Origin: an uncultured Muribaculaceae bacterium
GTDB lineage: Bacteria > Bacteroidota > Bacteroidia > Bacteroidales > Muribaculaceae
Length of the DNA: 34,417 bases
NCBI GenBank assembly: GCA_910578395.1
Contig: CAJTPZ010000005.1
Span: forward strand, 201,719-236,135
Reading direction: 5' to 3'
Part shown: positions 8,401-15,704 of the stretch, piece by piece
How positions within the stretch are numbered: position 1 is the stretch's first letter
Layout of the letters: each line of letters begins with the position of its first letter
The notes under the pieces: generated by a model
What the model was told of the DNA's origin: nothing
Database searches by the model: none
Seen by the model: only the letters and a program-made list of their open reading frames with translations
Program-made: the position numbers and the translations under genes

Positions 8401-8744
8401 TCGGCTTGATGACCATAGTCGGCCATCGCGTCATCGGGCATGCCTGTATTTTCCGAAGTGGTTATTTTGCTGTCGGATATAGGATATATACCGACAAATT
8501 TGCCACTTTCGGTATAGACGATTACGTTAAGGTTAGAGATCTTCTTTATGGCGTCACCCTGTGTGCCTCCGGCTGCTCTCGAGGTAAGAGCTTCCGACAG
8601 AGGACTGAATGTGACGTCGGCAGATATAGAGGCCTCGCCCTCGCCTATCTCATCGGGGTCGTAGAGCCGGTCATCCACACAAGAGACCAGTCCAATAACG
8701 AGCATGAATAATGCTAATATATTGTAAATCTGATTTCTCATCAT
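5478..8744 (-). CDS. DUF4906-type fimbrial lipoprotein, probable pilus tip adhesin
   Basis: A 1088-residue lipoprotein and the last gene of the fimbrial operon. The signal peptide ends in the lipobox VIGLVSC (C22), followed by VDDRLYDPDE. The segment ALTSR (R56) resembles the Arg processing site of type V pilins, and a fimbrillin-like strand NLNVIVYTESG follows. The middle part contains PIYGF, DVDWHIEYEREPGM and a BACON-like strand end IVTIKQAQRVVNPKGIW. I assign the protein to the DUF4906-type fimbrial family from the overall pattern, not from a search. The C-terminal ~300 residues are Trp/Gly/Asn-rich (ARWYTANMRDGG, WGYFNVPWGHVAYP) and end AVFIRCVQR, reminiscent of FISUMP-type domains. In Mfa/Fim loci the large last protein is normally the tip component that contacts the target, so adhesion is inferred. 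It lies 24 bp after the accessory fimbrillin. Confidence 0.75.
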   Translation of the reverse strand: MMRNQIYNILALFMLVIGLVSCVDDRLYDPDEIGEGEASISADVTFSPLSEALTSRAAGGTQGDAIKKISNLNVIVYTESGKFVGIYPISDSKITTSENTGMPDDAMADYGHQAETKTTKASFSLSGIPYGKYRMYAVANVDSKLLAQDKIATESDLKNISVQWDKDNIGANSQMFGYFTPENTKKSSGFEAPTMVINRPNVKMHSWIKRLASKVTIAFDARKLKENITIYLKSATIKDIPANCFLGKDNTPDAINQLIATGQSIDYTDNPGSTTYDKNWDAAISSGRPIYGFNTTALGTGSYNEQIAAQHGENVNALFFYENMQGQGEHGTESDKSQVVDDGHSGNKPSYPNGNDKDNSAYKDAKKYGTYIEVTAHYQSNNTNDMTSGDIIYRFMLGKDTHLDFDAQRNHHYKLTMHFNGYANDVDWHIEYEREPGMKIPNPYYISYLYNHSMMLPLQIDTEPGVSVTGLKAEIIENGWAPADPTGLTYWYPMDKPATYPWNGFLSLHKTTDLVITKAKPWNLDANKEYYNKSPKRGERVYMENEHDIQDGEHSTGNGALASDVYNVTVENDKSGNTYKFQLPMYTRAKQLIKATAYTGNNPFVAYQREAKVKITATLSDNNTYEDIVTIKQAQRVVNPKGIWRSATNNSPFHVVLKILPNEDSENFRPLESDGPWKAYVIKGDIVSLTGDSETTTTKKETITYQAIEGKPIENINVTSVYGKTGSNIDFNINFKAGEGDAIIRVEYNNFSCYHLIFIKKGDKPVQLVNGGARWYTANMRDGGHLAANPLDEGSLFKWNNWTGIDALKNKNNRSPWINVEPKDFVGNAAAPGNKLTKAEWDAIVATSNQTTTTFQKPSLANTDIANYNDYIALYKSEEIAQGYGVLYGDESNETLDNITQVYGYDYKNKTGGMRGCFVYNKVNGKNLFFPIGASGYGHRRETLRRPNSTVTVNWNAGPTSGINPVNPPSNDALNDDNSTLYWGVLRYSCNNRWGYFNVPWGHVAYPQSINDAPLFFDLFMRPGAIYWIKSVVDGKTAADTQHQELNDADLDRTAGWDFNYFTFDFFPIGETNMNNGYDAVFIRCVQR

Positions 8745-8768
8745 TGTGATAATTTGGTTGGTTATATC

Positions 8769-10019
8769 CTACTCGCGGTCAGTGCCGAATATCGGATCAA
8801 GATTGACACCGATATATGGAACAAGAGTCACTTCCGAACTGATGCCGTTGGCACCGAACTTGATGTGGATTTCAAGATGTGTGTTTCGCGCTATGGCATC
8901 CAATCCGCCGGTATTCAGAATATTATCGGTCAGCGGCTGAGCCGGAAGCCAGTTGCCGTTGCCGTCAAGTTCGACCTCTACGGTAAACTGCATGTCTTTG
9001 GCCGGCATTTTTGATTCAGGAAAGTAAATAGGACCTCTCACAGGAGCATTCTGCCCGTTATAGGACTTTATTTCGACGGGAGACGAGGCCATGCCGATTG
9101 TAAATGTCGATCCTTCTTCATAGCCCGGTTGCCGGGTGACAGCGTCAAACGACGTTATAAAACGCTTGCCGTCAGCTACCTCGTTGGGTGTTCCAGGTTG
9201 ATTGCCGATGTATTTGGCAGGACTGTATGCGGCATTTGCCGGAAAAACATATTCTGCAGTGTTCAGGCCTTTGAGCCTCACTCCGGTAACCTTTACGCCA
9301 GAGCCTATATAAGGATTGGCCGGATCAGTGTCCACATCGAAAATAAATGTCGCCTTGGCAGCAGCACGGGTCAGGAATAAAGTAGTTTCCTGCACAGGCT
9401 CGTCGTTTCCAACGCCTGTTTCTTCAAGCTGGAGCGTGTTGATGTTCCATATTTCAGTGAGAGGCAGACGTGGAGAATCGCCTATATTGGCAAACAGGCT
9501 GGTGTTGGCGCTCTGGGTCACCTGCCAGTTTAGAAACTGTTGCCACTGTTTCTGTGTTACCTGTGTGCCTTTGGGGGAAAACTGATCAAGGAACTGCGAA
9601 GTGGTCTTGCCTGGCACAGGCGAAGGCAACGAAGCCTCGTTTGCAATTAGCACAATGGTCTTCATCTCGTTGGATGCGACTTTGAATTCGAGGTTGTCGT
9701 TGATCGGAGTTCCGTCGGAAGCTGTTGCGACCATGCGTGCTCCCTCTACTTCCATTATAGGAGAGTTATGGAGTATGATGACACGCAGTGTCGCGATCTG
9801 TTCGAACGTGCCGGAAGCTTGTTCGTAATCATCGGGCTGTCCTTTGTCGGAGCGTGCTGTTTCGGTCTTGGCTTCTTCGGAATCCATGCACAGCTTTAGT
9901 CGCAGAGTTGTCTCCGACGAGGTGTTGCCGATGGGGCGTACCTCATCTTCCGAGACACATGCGGCTGCAAGCAGAAGCAGTGGTGCGATCAGCAGATAAG
10001 AGAGGTTATTTCTGATCAT
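8769..10019 (-). CDS. Fimbrillin-family accessory subunit (lipoprotein)
   Basis: A 416-residue lipoprotein with signal LLLLAAAC (C21) followed by VSEDE. An Arg in TETARSD (R56) is a candidate processing site, and IATLRVIILHNS is the expected first pilin strand. The later sections (TTLFLTRAAAKATFIFDVD, GVKVTGVRLKGLNTAEYVFP) match the fimbrillin (P. gingivalis FimA/Mfa) pattern of a TRAAAKATF-like strand after the N-terminal domain. The C-terminal strand is HLEIHIKFGANG...VTLVPYIGVNLD. It is probably a minor stalk or tip-adaptor pilin comparable in role to Mfa3/Mfa4 or FimC-E; the exact equivalent cannot be told. Its ATG overlaps the stop of the anchor gene by ATGA, so translation is coupled. 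Confidence 0.78.
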   Translation of the reverse strand: MIRNNLSYLLIAPLLLLAAACVSEDEVRPIGNTSSETTLRLKLCMDSEEAKTETARSDKGQPDDYEQASGTFEQIATLRVIILHNSPIMEVEGARMVATASDGTPINDNLEFKVASNEMKTIVLIANEASLPSPVPGKTTSQFLDQFSPKGTQVTQKQWQQFLNWQVTQSANTSLFANIGDSPRLPLTEIWNINTLQLEETGVGNDEPVQETTLFLTRAAAKATFIFDVDTDPANPYIGSGVKVTGVRLKGLNTAEYVFPANAAYSPAKYIGNQPGTPNEVADGKRFITSFDAVTRQPGYEEGSTFTIGMASSPVEIKSYNGQNAPVRGPIYFPESKMPAKDMQFTVEVELDGNGNWLPAQPLTDNILNTGGLDAIARNTHLEIHIKFGANGISSEVTLVPYIGVNLDPIFGTDRE

Positions 10020-11032
10020 AGGTCGGCATGGTTGATTCTTACGATCCAGTCATTTATCACGATGCGTGTGTCAATCCAGCGTCCGTTGTCGAGGAACAGG
10101 ATGACGTTCCAGCGGTGTTCGCGGTCGAGAAACTCCTGATCGCCCATGGAGGCAAACTGCTGGCTGCGTAGAAGCAGCAGATAGTTGACCAGAGGTATCG
10201 ACAGGACGTTTACTCCTGTTATGTTGGAGCGGATATTGAGCCTTGCGCCAGAGCCTTCTATGAGACGCGATGTGGAGAACTCTGCAAAAGCAAGTAAAGC
10301 CTCGTTGTCGCCCTCGGTCACGCCTGCTCCGGCTTGTCCGGTCACATAGGGAGAATAGGTAGTGCCTGTGGTCTCTATTACTGAATTGTCATATGACAGG
10401 AGGGTGTTGTCGTCGGTTATCGAGAACGTGAAGTCATCAGGATTGCAAGGTGTGCCGTCGACATTTTGCAGCAATATACGCAGCGTGTTTGTGTCACGCA
10501 TCATGTAGACGGTCCCGGCGGTGTAGTCGAGTGCGCCTTCAGGCACTGCCATGTCGAGCGCTCCGAAGAATAGCGGATGAAGCTCTTTGCCGGGATTGGC
10601 TCCGATGCAGTCGGCGTTCATGCTCACCTGTAGCTGCTGCAGTGTAGATCCGGCAGCGGGAGCATTTACAAAACTGAATGTGGATTTCTGACATTCAAGA
10701 CCTCCATAAGCCACGAAATGGTAAGTTTCGCCGGCGGGAAGATCGATGACCATGCGCCAGTCTTCATCAGCGAGAACTTCTGTCGTCTCGGTGCGGGTGG
10801 TTATGTAATTGCCGGCGGCATCATAGACAAGGAGCGTCAGACAGTCGACCTGCGAGGGAAAAGCGTTGGCAAACTCCATGTTATAGTCAAACACAAATCT
10901 CAGCGCAACCCCTTCGGGACATGGCTCGAGATCATCGTAGATTGCGTCGCAGGAACTCAGGCCGATCACAGACGCGGCAAATGCAGCCGCGCCCATGATG
11001 GTGTTAAAAAACTTATTCCGTAGATTTTTCAT
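10016..11032 (-). CDS. Mfa2/FimB family fimbrial anchor lipoprotein
   Basis: A 338-residue lipoprotein. Its lipobox GLSSC (C28) is followed by DAIYDDLEPCPEG, the characteristic start of Mfa2/FimB-type anchors. LRFVFDYNMEFANAFPSQVD and LTLLVYDAAGNYI are the first strands of its transthyretin-like fold, and LPAGETYHFVAYGG is a typical family block. In P. gingivalis Mfa2 and FimB stay fixed in the outer membrane by their lipid and hold the pilus base, and they limit fibre length. Consistent with that, this protein has no N-terminal propeptide with an Arg cleavage site, unlike the three other pilus proteins in the operon. It lies 42 bp after the major subunit and overlaps the next gene by 4 bp. 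Confidence 0.88.
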   Translation of the reverse strand: MKNLRNKFFNTIMGAAAFAASVIGLSSCDAIYDDLEPCPEGVALRFVFDYNMEFANAFPSQVDCLTLLVYDAAGNYITTRTETTEVLADEDWRMVIDLPAGETYHFVAYGGLECQKSTFSFVNAPAAGSTLQQLQVSMNADCIGANPGKELHPLFFGALDMAVPEGALDYTAGTVYMMRDTNTLRILLQNVDGTPCNPDDFTFSITDDNTLLSYDNSVIETTGTTYSPYVTGQAGAGVTEGDNEALLAFAEFSTSRLIEGSGARLNIRSNITGVNVLSIPLVNYLLLLRSQQFASMGDQEFLDREHRWNVILFLDNGRWIDTRIVINDWIVRINHADL

Positions 11033-11074
11033 CTGTATGAAACGTGATAAGTTGGAATGTGTGTTGACGTTGTA

Positions 11075-13318
11075 TCAGAATATGATCGAGTTGACGCGCA
11101 CTGACCAAGGCACAACCTGTATGTTTACGTCGAGGTAGAGGAGCGATGACTCGTCGGGAGTACCAGGAGTAGGATTCTCCGGATCATTGTCGGGCTGACG
11201 CGGATGACCGAGGCGGTTGATCTTGTCGACCGACAGCTTGTAGACGTTGTTGCGCACCACATCAAATTCCATCGGACCCATTATGCCGTTCAGATTGTTG
11301 TCGTTGTGGCGGTTCCAATAGTAATAGTAGCAGTAGTAGCCTGGCACGCCGTTGTCGATGCTCGACTGGTAGATTGTGACTCCGGTGGCTGTGATTGCCT
11401 GACGCATTGCCGCGAGAGTTGCGGGCACGGGCTGTCCGATCTCATTGAATGGTTTTCCGGCTGCAGCCCATTGTTGCCATGCGTAGTCGGCGCTCTGTTT
11501 GTAGAGTTTGTACTGTGCCGACTCGGTATCGGCGTTCCACTCCGGGTCTACAATATCTCTTGAAACAGTCTCACCATTGGGTCCTTTGTAGTTTTCAACA
11601 TACTTCATTCCGGCAGGAATGGGGCCTTCGCCGAATGCCACACGATACAGACTGTTTGAGCGGTTAATGGTGATGGCATTGTTGTTGTAGGTCACTGATG
11701 CCTGTATTGCAGCCTGACGCAAGTGACGCCAAGTGAGGTAAAGCTCTCCGTCGTAATAGTAAAGGATGGGGTCCTGTGTAGGATTGCCTACGATCGGTGC
11801 CTTGTCCTGGCTGTTTTCTCTATAGGGTTTTCCATCAAGGCAGTCGGCTATCGCTCTGATTGTGCCTTTTTCCCAGATTTCCTCGTGGCTGGCCAGCAGG
11901 TCTTTGTTGGCATCATCGTTGGCATATTCACCACCGAGTATACGGGCTTTGAACACAATGCCTGTCGAGATGCCGTTTACTTGCTTTGACGGGCCGTCGG
12001 GAATCACGTTCTCGGTCACGTAGCGCCATACAGTATAGTCATGCTTGTTGTTGTACTGGTCTTTGACATTGCCTTTGAGCACATCTTCGATAAGATAGAC
12101 ATCCCATTGTGCGGAAGCAGTCATGGTGGCATTATTGAAGCTGCCGTTGTTATCGAAGAACGGGAAGTTGAAGTAAGTCGAGAAATCGGTCGACAGATTG
12201 CCTCCATAGAATATGTCGGCATAGGGGCCTACCACATAGTTGCCGGCAGAGTAAATGCCGTCGACTCTTTGCCAGGGTTTCTCGGAGCCGCAGATAGCAT
12301 AGTTGGCGCCAGTGGCCAAGCCGTCGTCTGACACTCGTGGCAGATAATAGAACGAGTTGCTCATGTTGACGAGCGCCATACGCTGTAGCTGGACGCTCAC
12401 GAGTGACTCGGATTTTGTTCCGTTTTCTCCATTCTGTTCGACACCTGCATGGCTATGGTAAAGCACATTGTATCTGCGGTCGCCGTTTGCGCTGCCGTCT
12501 TTGAAGTCAAAGCGGGCAACTGAACGTTCCACGCGCACCGCACCGCGACTCTCGATCGAATTGTCGGGAAGATTGGGATTGGCGGGTGTGGCGTTGGCGT
12601 GTGACAGATGGAAAGGATTTTCAGCCTTGTCGAAGCTCTCCCAGTCAAGCAGACTTGCCGGCAGGGCGCGGGTCGTTACATTCACATTGTTCATCAGGAA
12701 CGAATTGGCTCCCCAGATTCCGGCATTGATGTTGGCCTGCCCCTGTACACCCTGACGCACCTGACAGGTAGTATTGATCCACTCTGTATCGCCGAAAGTT
12801 GTGTGTGCTCCCGAGAATTTATCGATAAGATCCTTGGTCGGGTTACAGAACACAAACACATAGACGATTGGAGACTCGTTGGTGTTGTCAAGCTGGTCAT
12901 AGAAGAGACTCAGGTTGGTCTTCTGTATGCGTGCCAGAGCCTTGTAGCCTTTGTCGCCTGAGATTGTCATGTCGGTGAGGCGATTGGATCTTACTTCGGC
13001 GGCTCCGATGAATCCGTAGTTTTTAGTAGCGTCGCCCGGAGCATATTTTGCAAGGACAATAAGTGCGCTGCTCACACCGTTTTCGGCATCTGAACCTATT
13101 TCGGTGCCGTCGCTTGAACCGCCGCCTTCGACAGTTTCGCTGCGTGATGTAAGTTTGCCGTTAGGCATGAGTATGTCGAGAGAGGTGAAATAGCCCTCGC
13201 TTTCTGTATTGCCTTCGTTAGGCATATCAGGCTCATTACCCGGCATCTCATCCTGAGAGCAGCCGGCGATTATTGCTGATGCAAAGAATCCATAGAGCAG
13301 TGTCCTTAGTTTTTTCAT
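11075..13318 (-). CDS. Mfa1-family major fimbrial subunit (lipoprotein precursor)
   Basis: A 747-residue precursor, longer than P. gingivalis Mfa1 (roughly 560 residues). The ATG at 13318 gives MKKLRTLLYGFFASAIIAGC with the lipobox Cys at 20; the frame is open 19 codons further upstream but that start is not credible. The sequence up to R59 (GKLTSR) is a likely propeptide removed by an Arg-specific protease so that the groove can accept a donor strand. ALIVLAKYAPGD then begins the mature pilin. YVFVFCNPTKDLID and RGAVRVERSVARFDFKDGS are family-like strands. The C-terminal portion PMEFDVVRNNVYKLSVDKI and LDVNIQVVPWSVRV is the hallmark of Mfa1-type fimbrillin C-terminal domains. It should build the stalk of the fibre. 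It is preceded by the DUF3868 gene with a 57-bp gap and followed by the anchor. Confidence 0.88.
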   Translation of the reverse strand: MKKLRTLLYGFFASAIIAGCSQDEMPGNEPDMPNEGNTESEGYFTSLDILMPNGKLTSRSETVEGGGSSDGTEIGSDAENGVSSALIVLAKYAPGDATKNYGFIGAAEVRSNRLTDMTISGDKGYKALARIQKTNLSLFYDQLDNTNESPIVYVFVFCNPTKDLIDKFSGAHTTFGDTEWINTTCQVRQGVQGQANINAGIWGANSFLMNNVNVTTRALPASLLDWESFDKAENPFHLSHANATPANPNLPDNSIESRGAVRVERSVARFDFKDGSANGDRRYNVLYHSHAGVEQNGENGTKSESLVSVQLQRMALVNMSNSFYYLPRVSDDGLATGANYAICGSEKPWQRVDGIYSAGNYVVGPYADIFYGGNLSTDFSTYFNFPFFDNNGSFNNATMTASAQWDVYLIEDVLKGNVKDQYNNKHDYTVWRYVTENVIPDGPSKQVNGISTGIVFKARILGGEYANDDANKDLLASHEEIWEKGTIRAIADCLDGKPYRENSQDKAPIVGNPTQDPILYYYDGELYLTWRHLRQAAIQASVTYNNNAITINRSNSLYRVAFGEGPIPAGMKYVENYKGPNGETVSRDIVDPEWNADTESAQYKLYKQSADYAWQQWAAAGKPFNEIGQPVPATLAAMRQAITATGVTIYQSSIDNGVPGYYCYYYYWNRHNDNNLNGIMGPMEFDVVRNNVYKLSVDKINRLGHPRQPDNDPENPTPGTPDESSLLYLDVNIQVVPWSVRVNSIIF

Positions 13319-13375
13319 AGATATGTGGTTTACTTTTTCCGTGGTTTTAATGTGAAATGAATGCCGTGCCGGCAA

Positions 13376-14833
13376 TTATCTCTGCATCTTGTCGAGTTGC
13401 TCAAGAGCGGCGGGAGCGTCGGCTACTTTCATGCGGGCGGCTGCCTCGAAGTTCTCACGGGCTTTGTCATAGTCGCCTTTGAGAGCCGCAAGGACTCCGG
13501 CGGTGTAGATTGCCGTGGGTCCATCGCCGGCTTTTGCGATGTAGCGTTGTGCTACAGCATAGTCTCCACGGCCCATGGCTGCGTTTGCGGCGTTGAGGTT
13601 GGCGACTTCGCTTTCAGGATACATGCGCACTGCGGTCTCGAATATCTCGTTGTATATCTCACTTCCCGGTTCTACACTCTTGGCGGCAAGGAAGAATTCC
13701 TGAAGCGACAGCTTCTGCGGACGTGTCTTGACCAGTTCAAGTATTTCGTTGACATCACTGAACGAGCGGATGTTGTATTCAATGCGGTAGTCGGAATGGC
13801 GCAGTGCAGGATATACTTCAGCCAGCAGGAAAGCATACTGCTGCGGGTATGTCGATTTTATTCTGGCGTCTTTTGCGTCGGGTTCAAGAGATGAGTCTAT
13901 GATGCCGAGAATGCCCTCGCGGTTGGCTATGTTGCTTTTCTCAACGTAGTTTCGGAGTCCACCCCAGTCTTCCGGGTCAAAATCGGTTTTGATGAAGTCT
14001 TTTTCGAAGTGATAGAGTTCCTCCACGTAGGTTTTTAGAGCGGCTGTACGGCCTTTGGCAAGCCGCACGTTGTTGTTCCATGGGCCTTCAGGCGAAGCGT
14101 AGCCTTTGATCGACAGTGCGGTGATAGTTATGTCGGGATCCTGATGCACAGAGTCGATAGTGGCACGTATTTTGGCGAGTTCCACGGTGTTGCGTCGGTA
14201 TTCGGGATAGATCACGGTTTTGTTGACAGGGAAGTCAATGTAGGCCTGTCCGCGGAGCTCTCGTATTTTCCGGGCTTCAGCCTGAGGAGTGATCCAGTTG
14301 AATACGGGAATAAATTTCTGTGGAGCCGGCGGCTCGACATTTATGTGTGTTAGCAGTATTTCCTGACGCTCGATCGAGTCGGAGCAGCATCCGCACAACT
14401 CAAGGACAAGTTTCAGTTCGGCCCCATGCATCCACGGCTCGTAAGGCACGGTGGTGTTGTAGGTGTAGGAGTGGTCTTTGTAGTTATCGCGCAGAAGCGT
14501 GAAGTTTTCCTTGAGGGGAAGGTCGAGACGCTGTGCCTGATAAAAACGGTTGCGTCCGGCAAGCACAACTGTGGGTAACTGCTCCGAGCGGTCTTTGGCA
14601 GTTACTTCCGGCTTGATCCATAATTCGCGATTGCTGCCACGGACTACGGAGTCGATGTTGATGTCGGCGCTGACGAAAAGTATGTTTTCCGAGCGTTCTA
14701 CGGTATATTTCGATGCTGTGGCATTGAGCTGGGTGCGGTTGAATGCTGCCTGAAAGGGAGCTTCATTTGCCGCTGCGGTTGCAGGAAGAGCCGCGGCAAG
14801 CGCTATGCAGAGTCTGTATAATATCTTTTTCAT
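13376..14833 (-). CDS. DUF3868 / OmpA-like fimbrial accessory protein
   Basis: A 485-residue exported protein (signal LCIALAAALPATAAANE). The N-terminal ~150 residues match DUF3868. They include a Cys-rich ELCGCCSDS turn and the conserved FIPVFNWITPQAEARKIR segment. An OmpA/MotB-like peptidoglycan-binding domain follows: a phosphate of conserved positions in YIDFPVNKTVIYPEYRRN, ITALSIKGYASPEGPWNNN and LAKGRTAALKTYV. The C-terminal ~100 residues are helical TPR-like repeats (VANLNAANAAMGRGDYAVAQ, AGVLAALKGDYDKARENFEAA). Proteins of this type accompany Mfa/Fim operons and probably tie the assembly site to the cell wall. That role is inferred. The gene lies 33 bp after the DUF3575 gene and directly before the major subunit. 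Confidence 0.82.
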   Translation of the reverse strand: MKKILYRLCIALAAALPATAAANEAPFQAAFNRTQLNATASKYTVERSENILFVSADINIDSVVRGSNRELWIKPEVTAKDRSEQLPTVVLAGRNRFYQAQRLDLPLKENFTLLRDNYKDHSYTYNTTVPYEPWMHGAELKLVLELCGCCSDSIERQEILLTHINVEPPAPQKFIPVFNWITPQAEARKIRELRGQAYIDFPVNKTVIYPEYRRNTVELAKIRATIDSVHQDPDITITALSIKGYASPEGPWNNNVRLAKGRTAALKTYVEELYHFEKDFIKTDFDPEDWGGLRNYVEKSNIANREGILGIIDSSLEPDAKDARIKSTYPQQYAFLLAEVYPALRHSDYRIEYNIRSFSDVNEILELVKTRPQKLSLQEFFLAAKSVEPGSEIYNEIFETAVRMYPESEVANLNAANAAMGRGDYAVAQRYIAKAGDGPTAIYTAGVLAALKGDYDKARENFEAAARMKVADAPAALEQLDKMQR

Positions 14834-14866
14834 CTGTCTGTGAAATCTCTAAAACGTTGGGCGGTA

Positions 14867-15481
14867 TCAGAATACATACACAAGGTTGAGCGCGGCTTTT
14901 GTCGGACCCACATAGTTGTGGGCTTTGTCGTTGGCGAGCTTTGTGCCGCAATGGGCACATGGATACACGTCGTAGCGGGTATAAATCCAGCCGAAGCCTA
15001 CCTCAGCCTCAAAGTTCCAGTGGCGGTTAATGATCCAGGTATATCCGTAGGCTATGCCAAGTCCACCGTACCATCCCTGATAGCGTTTGTCGCGGAGATT
15101 ACTGAAATCGGTGCCGAGCATTTTGAAGTCAAGATCTATGTTGCCGACGTTGTATTGACCTCCGAGAGCATGAGCGCCCACAAAATGTCCTTGAAACGCC
15201 TCACAGAACCAATAGCGGGCTTCTGGCTGGATCATCCAGTGTTTCCACTTGTGGTCGTTGATCGACCATGCGTTCAGGTTACCGGAAAGATCGACACTCC
15301 ATTTTGGAGCAAATGATCTTTCCAGACCGAGGTTGATCGTTGCCGTAGCATCGTATAGAAGGTTGGTTTTGATGTTCCAGTTCTGAGCCGATGATGTACG
15401 TGGCATTGCTAAGAATACAAGCATCACGCACAATAACATGGCCGAACGCAGGAAATTCCGGGTGTTGGTGTTGTAATTCAT
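14867..15481 (-). CDS. DUF3575 outer-membrane barrel protein
   Basis: A 204-residue exported protein with signal MLLCVMLVFLAMPRTSSAQ. The mature part has alternating aromatic strands and ends in a C-terminal aromatic (..NLVYVF), as outer-membrane barrels do. NIKTNLLYDATATINLGLE, MIQPEARYWFCE, GWYGGLGIAYGYTW and FEAEVGFGWIYTRYD are DUF3575 landmarks. CAHCG is a CxxC pair in an external loop. DUF3575 genes open many Bacteroidales fimbrial operons next to DUF3868. A role as outer-membrane partner of pilus assembly is inferred from that linkage. It is the first gene of the operon, with a leader of about 100 nt that contains a foldable ACTTGT/ACAAGT pair. Confidence 0.82.
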   Translation of the reverse strand: MNYNTNTRNFLRSAMLLCVMLVFLAMPRTSSAQNWNIKTNLLYDATATINLGLERSFAPKWSVDLSGNLNAWSINDHKWKHWMIQPEARYWFCEAFQGHFVGAHALGGQYNVGNIDLDFKMLGTDFSNLRDKRYQGWYGGLGIAYGYTWIINRHWNFEAEVGFGWIYTRYDVYPCAHCGTKLANDKAHNYVGPTKAALNLVYVF

Positions 15482-15586
15482 TATTAGCTGTAAAGTTGAC
15501 TTGTTCGTTGGTGTTTTTTCGTATGTAAAAAGACAAGTATGCGCAATTGATATTACATCAACTGCTCATAGTGAGATCCTTCCTTG

Positions 15587-15594
15587 CAAATCTA
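15587..15594 (-). promoter_or_regulatory. -7 element of the fimbrial operon promoter
   Basis: CAAATCTA on the plus strand reads TAGATTTG on the minus strand, matching TAnnTTTG. The region 19 bp upstream has only CTTT as a -33 candidate. Transcription would begin near 15580, about 100 nt before the first start codon. The leader contains ACTTGT (15499-15504) and ACAAGT (15533-15538), able to pair around T5/A5 tracts. Confidence 0.55.
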
Positions 15595-15651
15595 AATAAA
15601 TTATCCGGAAGTTAAAGATTGTTTAAGGAGTTTATGTGGGTTAAAAAGTGT

Positions 15652-15675
15652 TAAATATGGGGGGGGGGTAAATAT
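15652..15675. repeat. G10 homopolymer tract flanked by TAAATAT direct repeats
   Basis: Ten consecutive G residues (15659-15668) separate two copies of TAAATAT (15652-15658 and 15669-15675). The tract lies about 65 bp upstream of the fimbrial -7 element and about 37 bp downstream of the amidase stop codon, so it is intergenic. Tracts of this length are prone to slipped-strand length changes; here that would change the spacing between the two repeats. Confidence 0.8.
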
Positions 15676-15704
15676 CTTAAAATCAGCTGATTAAATACTC
15701 TTAT

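Noticed and set aside
15681..15692. AATCAGCTGATT palindrome as the amidase terminator
   Set aside because: It is a perfect 12-bp palindrome without a loop and followed only by a short T run; it could be a binding site but evidence is thin.
15482..15704. Invertible promoter segment before the fimbrial operon
   Set aside because: I found only a 6-bp inverted pair (15499-15504 and 15533-15538) inside the leader, and no recombinase gene.
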